Assembly: GCA_001632425.1 (NCBI GenBank)
Contig: KV425559.1
Span: 355,609 to 419,608 of the forward strand
Direction: 5' to 3'
DNA length: 64,000 nucleotides
From: Neolentinus lepideus HHB14362 ss-1
Taxonomy: Eukaryota; Basidiomycota; Agaricomycetes; Gloeophyllales; Gloeophyllaceae
The position numbers were made by a program, and so were the translations under genes. This document shows positions 48,565 to 58,874 of the stretch, piece after piece. Under the pieces are notes generated by a model. The model did no database searches. It had not been told where the DNA came from and saw nothing but the letters and a program-made list of their open reading frames with translations. Position 1 is the stretch's first letter. Each line of letters begins with the position of its first letter.

Positions 48565-50025
48565 CTATGGCTGGATGGCGATCTTCAATGCCCCACGGCT
48601 GCTCATCTTGTCCAGCGCCCCCTGGTAGTTATCGAGCTTGAAGATATCAGTGACCATGCCCTTTGTCTTGATCTTTCCGCTGTCGAGGTACGCAACCGCA
48701 CGGGGGAAGCAGTACGTCTGGGAGAACGATCCGATGATCTGGCAAACAAGGTCAGCGTCGTGCACTCGTGAAATAATACAGAGATGATATGAATAGTAGA
48801 TCTTACCTTAATCTCGTCTCCGAAGATCTTGCTCGGCGGCCAGTGCACTTGGGCCTTGTTCTCGTATACACCATAAATCATCAGCGTCCCACCACGCCGG
48901 ACATAGTTGATCGACTCCTGTGCGAGTTTCTCCACACCCGTCGCCTCTACGACGACATCAAAGCCGTGCGGGTAGTCCTTCTTCAGCTGCTCCCATTGCG
49001 GCCCAGGGTTCTGTCTGTCGAGCTCAATATACTCGTCCGCAGCCTCCAGGTCCTTCGCGATCTCCATCTTGATGCCCTTGTTCGCCGCAAGCACAACCTT
49101 GGCCGCGCCATTAAGCTTCAGTAGCTGTGCCAGCATCAGCCCAGTAGGGCCTGCGCCGAGCATAAGCACGTCAATGCCAACCGGCGGGTTCAGCTTGTCT
49201 AGACCGTGGATCGCGCACGCCGCGGGCTCCATCAGAGTCGCCTCCTCGTCGGTCATATTATGGATCTTGTAGCATTTCTTCTGATGGCTGCATGGGCATT
49301 AAACAGGGTGCACACAACCAGTCGGAGTGACATACTAGACAATGTACTCCGCAAAACCGCCAGGCTGGGTAATGCCTCGTGCGTGGAAGTTCTCGCAAAG
49401 CAGCGGCTGGCCGCGACGGCAGTAAAAGCACTTATCGCACTAAATAGTGATAGGGTTAGATCTGACAGAAGACCTTCGATAGAAGGGTCCGCACCGAAAT
49501 ACCGACGTCCGCAACCACACGATCGCCGAGTTGGAAATCTTTTACGTTCTTTCCCATAGCCACGACCTTCCCCACGGCTTCGTGACCGGGGATTAGCTAC
49601 AGGATGATCAGCTAGCGTGGAAGGATCGAGCGTGAAGAACATTTACCGGAAATGTGGCGATAAACTCGCCATCGTGGATGTGTGCATCGGTACCACAGAC
49701 ACCTAGCGAGTCAGTTAGCGCCTCAGTCCTCGATACAGGGACAGCGATGGGCTGAACTGTGCACGCATGCGACCATCGCTTGCGTGTGTTAAGAATACAT
49801 ACCACAGTAGGTCACTGAAACTGTGGATTAGCTCTGTATTCATTGACATAGATTAAAGTCGCCACCTTTTAACAACACGTCGTCGTCATTGCATTGGGGA
49901 ATTGGGACCTCTATGATCTCGAATTTCCTGGGCTGACAGTGCATACATATTCCGCTTTGACTGGAGCATATGCGTCCTCGACTCACCTCATGGTAGTAAA
50001 GTGCCTTCATCGTTCCTTCAACCAT
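48565..50025 (-). CDS. Zinc-dependent alcohol/polyol dehydrogenase, 8-exon paralog
   Basis: Paralog of the dehydrogenase at 9050-10662. Exons from the start: 49987-50025, 49866-49932, 49803-49814 (12 bases), 49647-49702, 49495-49596, 49336-49439, 48807-49287 and 48565-48738, giving 344 residues. Motifs: CGVCGTDAH for the catalytic zinc, GHEAVG, structural zinc C-x2-C-x2-C-x7-C (CDKCFYC..GQPLLC) and GAGPTG for the nucleotide. The C-terminus is [11 protein letters not shown]. Exons of 67, 12, 56, 102, 104, 481 and 174 bases equal those of the other copy once that copy's three extra introns are removed. Another in-frame ATG lies at 50010. Likely cytosolic oxidation or reduction of a sugar alcohol or aldehyde; the substrate is unknown. 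Confidence 0.9.
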
Positions 50026-51849
50026 GCTGGGCGTCGATGGGGGTATGAAAGAAATGTAATGGTATCGAGGAGGAAGTGGGCGACGAGTTCGCGAAATCAG
50101 AGTTGCCCTGATCTTTATCTATACTGACGCGTGACGTCACATGTGTAATCCTTCCCGAGGGGCCCGTTCTTCCGACCTCGACCCCAGATCACCGCTTCGT
50201 GTCACGCTTATCCTCGAATTTTGAATGTTACTCTCGATGAGGACTCCCGAGGATTTCCCCCATTTCGGCCCACTAGAACAAGCATCGTAAACTATCGACA
50301 GTTTGCGAACAATTAGTCGTTAAAACTCTGCACTGGATACCTGCTGGAAGTCCTGGACCGAATCGCCGGGCCGGACCGAGGTTTGATATCACGCGCGCTC
50401 TTGAAGTACATATAGGAGCGGTGGCAAGTGCAACCGACCTTAGACCCCTATGGTATGCACTAAATGTATGACATGGACATCTCGGCTAAAGTGACTTAAG
50501 TATCACTAAGGTTTCATTGTTTAGACCAGCGTGCTCAATTTTTGCCGTTGAAAATCGCAACACTGAAAGATATCCTAGCCTATAATTCTGCGGTAACAGC
50601 AGAAGAAAAAGAATGGGCTCTAACACACGTACAACGATGTCCAGACTGAGCCTACGATTTTTCGCGGGCGTCCAGAAACACACAATTGAGCTACACCGTT
50701 TTGATGTCACAGTCAAGGACGTCAAAACACAAACGTAGAACCTGCAGCTCAAGCTTCCCCCCTCAAACTGCGGACAGATCAATGCTTTCAGCCGACACAC
50801 CCCTTCTGCGGAGTCTGAAGGCAGTATGTTGCTTCATCTTCCTTCGTATCAACGCTCATTCACGACATTTGTTCGGATGCGCCATTGGCCCGTGAGATTC
50901 CTGCTGTTGGGCGACATTCTAACTGACCCAGGGTTAACTTCATACACCGGGCCCCGCAACTACCCCACAAGCAAGAGGACGTATTTTATTCATAAAGACG
51001 ATTGTCGAGATCCATTCACCCGTCCATTTCTGCTCGACCGCGATATCGTCTGGAGCAAGAACTCATTGTTTCCTGTTCAGCTATAACTGTGTACTACATG
51101 CAATTCCGATTACGTAGACAGTATACTGTGAGTCACTCTTGTCACTGCAAATCCGAGTCACAACAGCCTCCAATACAGTCCGTCTACAAACTTGCAAGTT
51201 GCAGCCCGTAGATCAGAATTGCATAAAGATTCACTCGAGATAGTACCACTGCTCAGACCGCATAGAAAGGAGCCGCCAACGCCATTCATGCAACCCGGAG
51301 ACGCGGGGCGAAAGCTTCATACTAGTAGAGGGGGGTCGATCGTTGCACCCGAAGTCCATGCCAACTTGATACTTGTCGTCCTGGTAGTGGTCCGTTCACA
51401 TTCTCTCATATGGTAGACCCGAGGCGCACTTACCAGATGGTCCTTCCCGTTCGTACTGTCTGTCCGAAGTCACAGCCTTCGAGAATCGGAATGGCCTGTG
51501 TACTTCTCTCAGCGCTGGACGGTCCATCGCCGAAAATTCCTGAAGCGGTTAAACCTGAACTTGACCTCTGGGAATACACCCAGGAAATACATGACAAATA
51601 CAAACCTTGATCGAGCGGCAGAACTCGCAGCCTAAGCTTACATATAATCCCAAGAGTCCTCTCGATGCCGGAAGGATGTTCGTTCAGCAGCTTGTCTAGG
51701 AGTGCTTGGCCGCGCCTGGGGCTGGAGAGCCGCGTTGCTAAATGATTATGGATTATCTGCCGTGCTCCGTCTGCCAGGAGATGCAGCACATTGGAAATTG
51801 GCTACGCCCTTCCCGCTAAGGCTGCTGGAATGGGCACAAGATATACCAG
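50026..51849. other. Intergenic, no supported gene
   Basis: Frames on both strands (50486-50800 minus, 50826-51086 plus, 51410-51610 plus, 51430-51789 minus) have no recognised motifs and overlap each other. The promoter of the minus-strand dehydrogenase lies at the left end. Confidence 0.35.
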
Positions 51850-52233
51850 ATGCCTGACGGAACGTCGAAGCTCGAGCGTGCCACCGATTCTCCTATCGCC
51901 CCCTCTCAACACAAGACTATCAAGTCAGCTACGCCCAAGAGAGATGCCAGGCATGAGGAGCAGCAGGAGACGGGGGTACACCGTTCTCCTAGTCCTGACC
52001 CAGTCCACTCGAGTCCGACTATAATATTCGTCTTGGACAATGAGGCCTTGAGGATTCGAATCCTGTCAATGCACAAAAGACGCGAAAGGGGCGGGCAAAA
52101 GGTGGTGCAGGAGGTCAAACAACCGGATCGAGTATCCTCTATGTTTTATGAGATGTCGAAGACAATGATGCAGAAGCACGTCAATGAGGTCTTGTTGAAG
52201 ATTTGGAGTTCGAAAGCGATCGCGGATGCATAA
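51850..52233 (+). CDS. Possible hypothetical protein, 127 residues
   Basis: Single open frame from an ATG. The first 60 residues are rich in Ser, Pro, Gln and charged residues. The rest could be helical (ALRIRILSMHKRRERGG and MQKHVNEVLLKIW). No family was recognised and no promoter or introns were identified, so it may be chance or the last exon of a longer gene. Confidence 0.25.
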   Translation: MPDGTSKLERATDSPIAPSQHKTIKSATPKRDARHEEQQETGVHRSPSPDPVHSSPTIIFVLDNEALRIRILSMHKRRERGGQKVVQEVKQPDRVSSMFYEMSKTMMQKHVNEVLLKIWSSKAIADA

Positions 52234-52750
52234 TAGTCGCATTTCATGTTTCATTTGGCATGGAAAATTATTAGTCAGCTGCTGAGAGCACGCTCGAGCA
52301 CGTAAGCTGAACCATGCCGTGCGTCGACAAGTTGGAACCGAGAAAAAATCTGGGAGATAGAGTGCCTAATCATCTTGTAAGCTGATCATTGAGAGAGGAC
52401 CGCGGGACGACGCTGCGTGGTTGCAGTAGTGGCATTACGGCGGTGCGTTATGGATTGTCCTAAACTTCTCGACTTTGAGGATCAGCGACCCTTATTCTAC
52501 GCTGTTGGATCTCGTTCTTAGCAAGGAGAAGCAAATTCAATACACCAATATCACCATGCTCCTCAAGTATCGTACATTCAGCCATTGCAACCATCCCCTC
52601 CTACAATCTTTCAAGATATATATTTCGCTATGCCTTCATCTCTCTGAACCTGTAGCGCTTCTTCTACTGACGAGGACGGTCAAAACGGAAATACGCAAGG
52701 TGAGAAGACATTCTCGACCGACCTGAGTAGTTGGAGGGAACGATGAGACC

Positions 52751-53119
52751 CTACACCCATTCACCGGACCCGTTAGGGGCTGCGTCCGCAGAGCCGTCAA
52801 TGACCATGACAACCTTGTTGTCCAAATGCACAGCAATGGAGCGTTCCGTTTTCCTGACAAAGAAGGTCCTCTTGCCAGTCAGTTGGTCCACGCTGTCGTA
52901 GAAGAGTTGGGCGGTGAAGGGGGCGGCCGAGACCGAAAGGAACTGAGTCTCAGCGGTGCCGTCAAAAGTGTAGTTAGATTTTGTGTCCTTGGGAAATATG
53001 GCACTGAAGGATTGTCCATCGGCAGTGGAGACCCTCCCGATGAGTGTTAACATCTTGACAGGGTCTATGCCCTCTTTCGCCAGCGCTTGGAGGACGACGT
53101 TGTCAAACTTTCCCGACAT
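52751..53119 (-). CDS. Uncharacterised 122-residue protein
   Basis: One uninterrupted frame from ATG at 53119 to TAG at 52751. The protein begins MSGKFDNVVLQALAKEG, has strand-rich stretches (ETQFLSVSAAPFTAQLFYD, KRTFFVRKTERSIAVHLD) and ends GSGEWV. There are no cysteines, signal peptide or membrane helix, so it is probably a small soluble beta-rich cytosolic protein. No family is recognised. The gene is supported by context: the bases just before the ATG read ttaatttcag, a strong 3' splice site, and a TATAAAA box lies about 160 bases upstream. This points to a transcribed gene with a 5'UTR intron that ends at the start codon. Confidence 0.6.
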   Translation of the reverse strand: MSGKFDNVVLQALAKEGIDPVKMLTLIGRVSTADGQSFSAIFPKDTKSNYTFDGTAETQFLSVSAAPFTAQLFYDSVDQLTGKRTFFVRKTERSIAVHLDNKVVMVIDGSADAAPNGSGEWV

Positions 53120-53187
53120 CTGAAATTAACAGATATCAACGGCATGGACAAATACGCTTTTTGATTGGGACAGCGAGCGACGCACAC
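53120..53187 (-). other. Predicted 5'UTR intron ending at the start codon
   Basis: On the minus strand the stretch starts gtgtgc (53187) and ends tttcag directly before the ATG at 53119. The upstream part contains no ATG in the short leader after the TATA box, so the first exon would be noncoding. Confidence 0.45.
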
Positions 53188-53280
53188 CTTGAAAGTGCAA
53201 TGGAATGTTGAAGGAGGTTGGAAGGAGTAATGTGTGTCGTGTATCAGTGGTCTGAGCAATCCTGGGGTGGCCTTAACACC

Positions 53281-53287
53281 TTTTATA
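53281..53287 (-). promoter_or_regulatory. TATA box of the 122-residue protein gene
   Basis: TATAAAA on the minus strand, about 95 bases before the predicted 5'UTR donor, a normal distance for a TATA-driven fungal gene. Confidence 0.55.
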
Positions 53288-54975
53288 CGACAAAACACGT
53301 GAAAATGACCGACTGCAAGGCTGCCGCTCCTTCATTGAACAGGGCTATTTCCGTTATCGTGCATCGCGGTCATGTTAAGACTCCGAGTCATAAAAGTTAG
53401 CTCCAATATGGAATTGGGCGCTTCAAGAGTGCGTGAGACGCATATTAGTGCGAACTATGATGGAAATCGAGTAGGAAGACAAATTGTAACGGCCAAAAAT
53501 GTATTAGAACATCTCACATGTTTTGAAACATACAATGGAAGCGTTTTCCATCGAACTATACTCGAGCGCCAGACGAGCAGCCAAAGCTCTACAGATGAGT
53601 CTTCGTCCCGCCGAGCTGCCGAAGGTCCAGGTCGAACAAAACCGCCTTGGTAAGAGGCTTCAGTCTCCCAAGCCGCGATTAATGTATCCAATCCGTATCA
53701 CCGCGTGTGTCAGATGAACAGACACCCAACATTTCAAAGCCTGTAGGATGCGCAAGAAGCATCCCATGTTCCAAGCCCAGGGAAAGGCCACACAAGGTTA
53801 TGTCTACCAGCAGCGCCCAGGATGTAGCCCAAATCATCATCAGTGCGCTCTCTTCAAGCGGCAGGCGCTATAATGCAAAATTTCACGAGGGAGCCCATCT
53901 TTAACCCCTTGGGAAGTCGCTGAAAATCTTGTATTCACTGGAACTTCTTGCTAACATGCAACAATCGCCCAAACCGCGGGATTGACTGGGCGAGGACGTT
54001 CCTCAGTTTGTTCGCTGCATGATCGGCAACAGCACTCGAGCGCCCGAAGAGACGGAGACGTCGTAGTCGGTACGACTAAAGAACCGATATCTAGGAGTAC
54101 ACCAATAGCCCTCCTGAAGTTTGGCTGACAGCTTTGCTGGAACCGCTGTGCCGATGCAGAACGGCACAGAGGTATCAGCCAGCTGAGAATTGAGTGTACC
54201 CGGCTATCAAGATGCTGTCAAACTCCGCACGCTCATTGGTCGATCAGAAACGTGTGTCATTTTCGAACCTCGCCCTGGTAAGTCGCTGGAACAGCTTCGC
54301 TGATAGAGTGGCCTGGCTGATAGCTTTTCGTGGCCTCCAAAGCGCCCAAACTCAGATGGCCGCTCGGCAGGGACTCCGAAAGAGCTCAAAAACTATCAGC
54401 TGGAGGCTATCAGCTAGAATTGAGGTGGGCTATTAGCGAACGCGTGGTATATTGAAAGACAGTTCATCCAATTGTATGATCACAAACCGTGGTGGTTCTA
54501 TTTTTGGTCAGATTAGGCGCTGAACTTGTCCTGTCGTGGGCGCTACATAGCACGGCGACCTCCATGTTCCAGCCCTCTATTTCACCCCTCTATTTCACAT
54601 AGTGCGTTCAGACAGAGGCATGACCATGTCTCCCACCCATTCATTGGTGCAAGAACCAGCGAAAAGACCCATGAGCCTGGATTTTGCGCTATGTAACCGC
54701 GTTTAGCGGCCCTGCTCTTGCAAGCTCGGACAGATGATCGCACTTGCCAGCTTCATGAGGATCGGAAGAACAAGAGGCGATCTCACCGACTCTCACGTGC
54801 AGCATACAAGGCTAGACCTTACGCCGGACCATGCTGAAAGAATAACAGCTGTCATATTAGGCACTATTAGTACAAGAGTGGCCAATATGAGCTAATGAAG
54901 TAATAAGCAATGCAGAGGGGCAGAGATACACCCACGCGCCACAACGAGGACTCGCAGACCCACACAAGTGGTTGA
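53288..54975. other. Intergenic, no gene; short inverted motifs
   Basis: No supported gene. Around 54170-54430 the motifs TATCAGC and GAATTGAG occur twice in direct order and CTGATAG/CTATCAG occur as inverted pairs, perhaps a small degraded element. Open frames on both strands are short. Confidence 0.35.
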
Positions 54976-57024
54976 CTACTCCCCCCAAAGCGCTTTCGCC
55001 TTGTTCCACACCTTGACGACACCAGTCCCAATGCTAAGAGTTCGTAAGTTCAATAACTCTGAGTGCTGCAAGGGCAACATACGCACTTCGCTTTGGCAAC
55101 TTCCTCTAATGGCAGCCACCGCGCCTCCGTCTTTTCCAGGACTTCAATTTCCCCATTGTCGTCGTTTGTATCGTCGTTCTTCGCTCGCTTGGCTTTGGCG
55201 CGTCCACGTTGCCCCTTGATAACCGCCTTGCCCGTCGACGCCGGACAGAAGGGCATTAACTCTGGCGGCTTCGATCCCCCCTCGAGAACCACCCAATTGA
55301 CTCGATAAGTCTTCCTGATGTGTGAGAAGACGTGGAGCACATCTCCAGCAGGTCTGACTTGCACGATCTGAAGGCCAACGTCCCCATCTGCCTTAGAGCG
55401 TTTAGAAGGTCGAAGCGGCGTCTTCAGTAACTCGGAAAGCAAGGATTCAGGTATCTTCGCCGTCTCGGAAGACGAAATGTCCGTGGGCACGTCTGCCTCT
55501 GTTGGGAATTCATGTAAACCTGCCAGGAGGCCTTACCACCGAACACCAAATCAGATTACCTAACTTGCGCATAGCAGATGTTTCTTACCGGCGTCCGGTC
55601 TTCGGACCAACAGAAACCAACGATCATTCTTTCCTGTCGACGACCGCCATTCAATAACGTTGACAATGTCCAGTTCCTCTCTTGCCTTCTTTCGCTCTGC
55701 TTTCATAGGGAACACAGTCACCAGTTCCGGACTACCTTCCGGGAGGGGCAGAGGCTTGCAGAGAGTGCAGAGCTCCTCGATATCTAAGCTTTCTGCATGT
55801 GCATCCGTCTAATTCTCGTAGTCAGCACTCCACTCATTATATCACTAGTGCACCATACCTGTTCTGCATCTACCCCTCGGGATAGTACATATCCTCGGCA
55901 CCTAGGTCGGATGGGACACGCATCGCACGCGGGGTCACGCACTTTACAGACAGTGCTTCCCAATTCAATCATGGCTTGGTTAATATCTCCTGGGCGGTCA
56001 GCACCCTCGACCATTGTCCCAGCACCAGCCCAGAGTATGTCGAGGGTCTTTTTGTCCTTTGGCGGGGTGTATAAAGCCAGGACGCGACTTAGCAGCCGGT
56101 GAACATTACCGTCCAACTATAAGAGGAAAACAGGATGATACTTGCGCCCGGTCAGAGAGCGCAGAGGAACTTACAACGGGCACACACTGGTTGTAAGCGA
56201 TAGAACATATAGCACCCGCACTGTAGCGGCCAATACCAGGTATTTCGGCTTCCATATCCTTTGCATTGTCGGGTAGACGGCCTTTAAATTCTTTAACAAC
56301 TTTTTGTGCGCCGCTGAGCAATCGAGCAGCGCGGGAATAGTATCCTAAGCCCTTCCATAGACTATTGACCGTCTCTATATCTGAAGCAGCCTGGAGGTAC
56401 TGATCAGCTCATTCTGATAATCTGATGAGATTTTGGGTGTACATACAAGGTCACGTATAGTCGGGAACCTGACCAAGGTCAGTCCAGAGGAAATAAAGAC
56501 TTGGATGGATGGACACAGGATACTCACTTTGCCATCCATTTGTTATAGTATGGAATCACTGTGGCAACTTGCGTTTGCTGTAACATAATTTCTGAGATCC
56601 AAACCTATTGTGCAACTAAGGCTGTTTAGTTATGTTGGAGAGGCGAAGACAGGAGTGATTAAAGGACCTCATATGCGCGCTGCGCGCGCTCTGCTGGCCC
56701 AAATTCGGGATTATACACCTTACGCCACGGCATACCTCGTAATTCATGTATCTTGTCGTACCATTGAAGGAGCGCGACCCGGATACTCTTTGCCTGAACG
56801 ACCTCATGCAAGGTCACTGCATGAGGTCGTCGATTTGCATTAATTACACCGGTGACTTCTTCATCTGTATCATCATTCTCCGAGCCTTTGCGCTTCCTCG
56901 CCTTCCCCTTAGCGCGTTTGACAGTTTTGCACCTTTGAACTTTCTTGGTGGGTTCGGGTTGGTATACGTCGGATTCGCCGTCGCTTACGCTATGGTCTTC
57001 GCGCATCCGTCTTCTCTTGACCAT
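54976..57024 (-). CDS. MutY-type adenine DNA glycosylase
   Basis: Base-excision enzyme that removes adenine mispaired with 8-oxoguanine. Eight exons from the start: 56668-57024, 56528-56604, 56447-56468, 56175-56390, 55859-56116, 55589-55808, 55087-55519 and 54976-55033, giving 546 residues. A basic N-terminus with KRAKGKARKRKG could be a nuclear signal. The catalytic domain has PWR, SEIMLQQTQVATVIPYY (general acid Glu), the helix-hairpin-helix EIPGIGRYSAGAI and LDGNVHRLLSR with the catalytic Asp. Iron-sulfur ligands are C-x6-C-x2-C-x5-C (CKVRDPACDACPIRPRC). The C-terminal half is the NUDIX-like domain that recognises 8-oxoG (WFLLVRRPDAG, HVFSHIRKTY). First donor gtcctt is weak. The frame stays open for 32 codons upstream of the ATG. 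Divergent from SURF4. Confidence 0.93.
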
Positions 57025-57388
57025 CGCGATACTTGATTCAAAACGGTATACAGCAGCGAGATTGGTGGCCGATGAAACGCGTAAAGAGCGCGTCAACTGG
57101 ACGCGACTGAACCGTGACACGTGGTGTGAGTCCGTGTGACTCTAGTAACGGCCAAAAAGTTGGTTCTAGATGGTAAAACTCAAGAAAACTGTTTTCATCA
57201 CAGACGCTCAAAGAACGAAGGGGAGCATGCAGGGTTGGATTTTAGTCGGGGATAGCCCTAGGGAGGCATCAGTGTAAGTGAACGGAGAATCACTCTTAAT
57301 ATGAAGAGGCCGCATGGCGGTTTCCCACGGACAAGTACTATTCGAGACGCCACGTCGGCTTGAAGTTACAACATTCCTTTCCTCCGCC
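57025..57388. promoter_or_regulatory. Divergent promoter between MutY and SURF4 genes
   Basis: 364 bases separate the two opposing start codons. No TATA box was recognised. The part next to MutY is open in the MutY frame back to about 57120. Confidence 0.5.
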
Positions 57389-58605
57389 ATGACTTCTCGT
57401 ATCAGTATTGCTCGTCCTGCTGGCGGCCAGGGCTACACCTCAAGTTATACGCCCGACCCCCATGGCCTTTCTAATTCCCGCTCTCCATCGGGCTACAGAG
57501 CGGTGAACCCTGACGACCCAGTCGAAAAGCTACGCGCCTTTGCCCAGCAGGTCGAAGACAACATCGACATCTACTCGCAGCCTTTGAAGCCTCATCTGCC
57601 GGCAATTGGTCGCTTTTTGATTGTAGTGACGTTTCTGGAGGATGCATTGAGGATAATGACGCAGTGGGGTGACCAGCTTTGGTATTTGCAAAGGTACGTG
57701 CCAATGTAATATTAGTGTACTCGACAGTAATTCTGACGTGGTGATTCTAGACATCGAAAGTTCCCATGGGGAATTTCTCATTTCTTCCTGTTAATTAACG
57801 TCGTCGTAAGTCGACCCTTTCGTCCATGATGTATGGCTTTTTTTAAGTTTTGATCTAGACTATGCTTGGCGGCTCAGGTGCTGTCATCCTGAAAAGACAC
57901 ACGGAAATCGCAGTTGTTGGTTTACTGGGAGTTGTCATCATCCAGGGCTTCGGTTACGGCCTTATCTTCGATCTCAACTTCTTCCTCCGTAACCTCTCGG
58001 TCATCGGTGGTCTTGTCATGGTCTTAACAGAAACCATGTTCACCGACAAGAAGCGTTTCGCTGGTCTGCCTTCAGTAAGCGAGACAGATCGCAAGAAATA
58101 GTGAGTTTTGTGCTTGATGAAAGGCGCGGGTTGACCCCAAGCTCGTCTCCGCAGTTTCCTCCTGGCCGGACGCGTACTCCTCATCTTCCTCTTCCTCGGC
58201 TTCATTCTCCAAGGTCAATGGTCCGTCGCTCGTTTCATCCTCTCTGTCGTTGGCCTTGCCGCTTGCATAATGGTTGCCGTCGGCTTCAAAGCCAAGTGGT
58301 CCGCATCTTTCCTCGTGGTCGTCCTTAGCATCTTCAATATCTTCGCGAACAACTGGTGGGCCGTCCACTCGGCGCACCCTCAGAGGGATTTCCTCAAGTA
58401 CGTTGACGTTCTCTTGCATGATTGCTTTTATGCTGACGTACAACCTAGATATGACTTCTTCCAGACCCTATCTATCATTGGCGGTCTGATCCTCCTCGTG
58501 AACATGGGCCCTGGTATGTTTTCCCCCTTTCATATCTCCGAGCTAGCTGATTGACACATCCCCTTAGGTGGCTTGTCCGTGGACGAGAAGAAAAAGACAT
58601 ACTAA
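57389..58605 (+). CDS. SURF4/Erv29-type ER cargo receptor
   Basis: Polytopic membrane protein that gathers soluble secretory cargo into COPII vesicles. Six exons: 57389-57693, 57751-57805, 57859-58100, 58155-58397, 58449-58513 and 58568-58605, giving 315 residues. A hydrophilic N-terminus leads to VEDNIDIYSQPLKPHLPAIG, the family signature, and then RFLIVVTFLEDALRI. Further hydrophobic segments occur in exons 3-5 (VGLLGVVIIQGFGYG, VLLIFLFLGFILQG, FLVVVLSIFNIFANNWW, IIGGLILLVN). The C-terminus is DEKKKTY, a dilysine-like COPI retrieval signal. The start at 57389 is preferred over an in-frame ATG at 57314, because the latter would sit in a leader without family similarity. Complete and intact. 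Confidence 0.94.
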
Positions 58606-58874
58606 TAGATAGCCAATTAGCTACGCGGTCGTGTCCACCCGATGTGGGCGCGTCTGGGAGGCAGATTGGAAGGTGCGGAAGGACTGACGACAGGCTTATG
58701 TATATTATCTACTAGTACTAGCCCGCAAAACTGCTGTATTCGGGTATCGAAGGGTCGAGCAACGTGGGGCTTTTTGCTTTGCTGTAATAATGCAGACCAG
58801 GTGTGAAAGGAGTCTGCCAGATGCGTGGATGAGAATGAATGAGTCTATGTGCAATAGATGCATCTATTAACACC

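Noticed and set aside
53372..53904. Several plus-strand frames suggesting a small gene
   Set aside because: Frames are short, overlap each other and lack a coherent start, splice pattern or domain.
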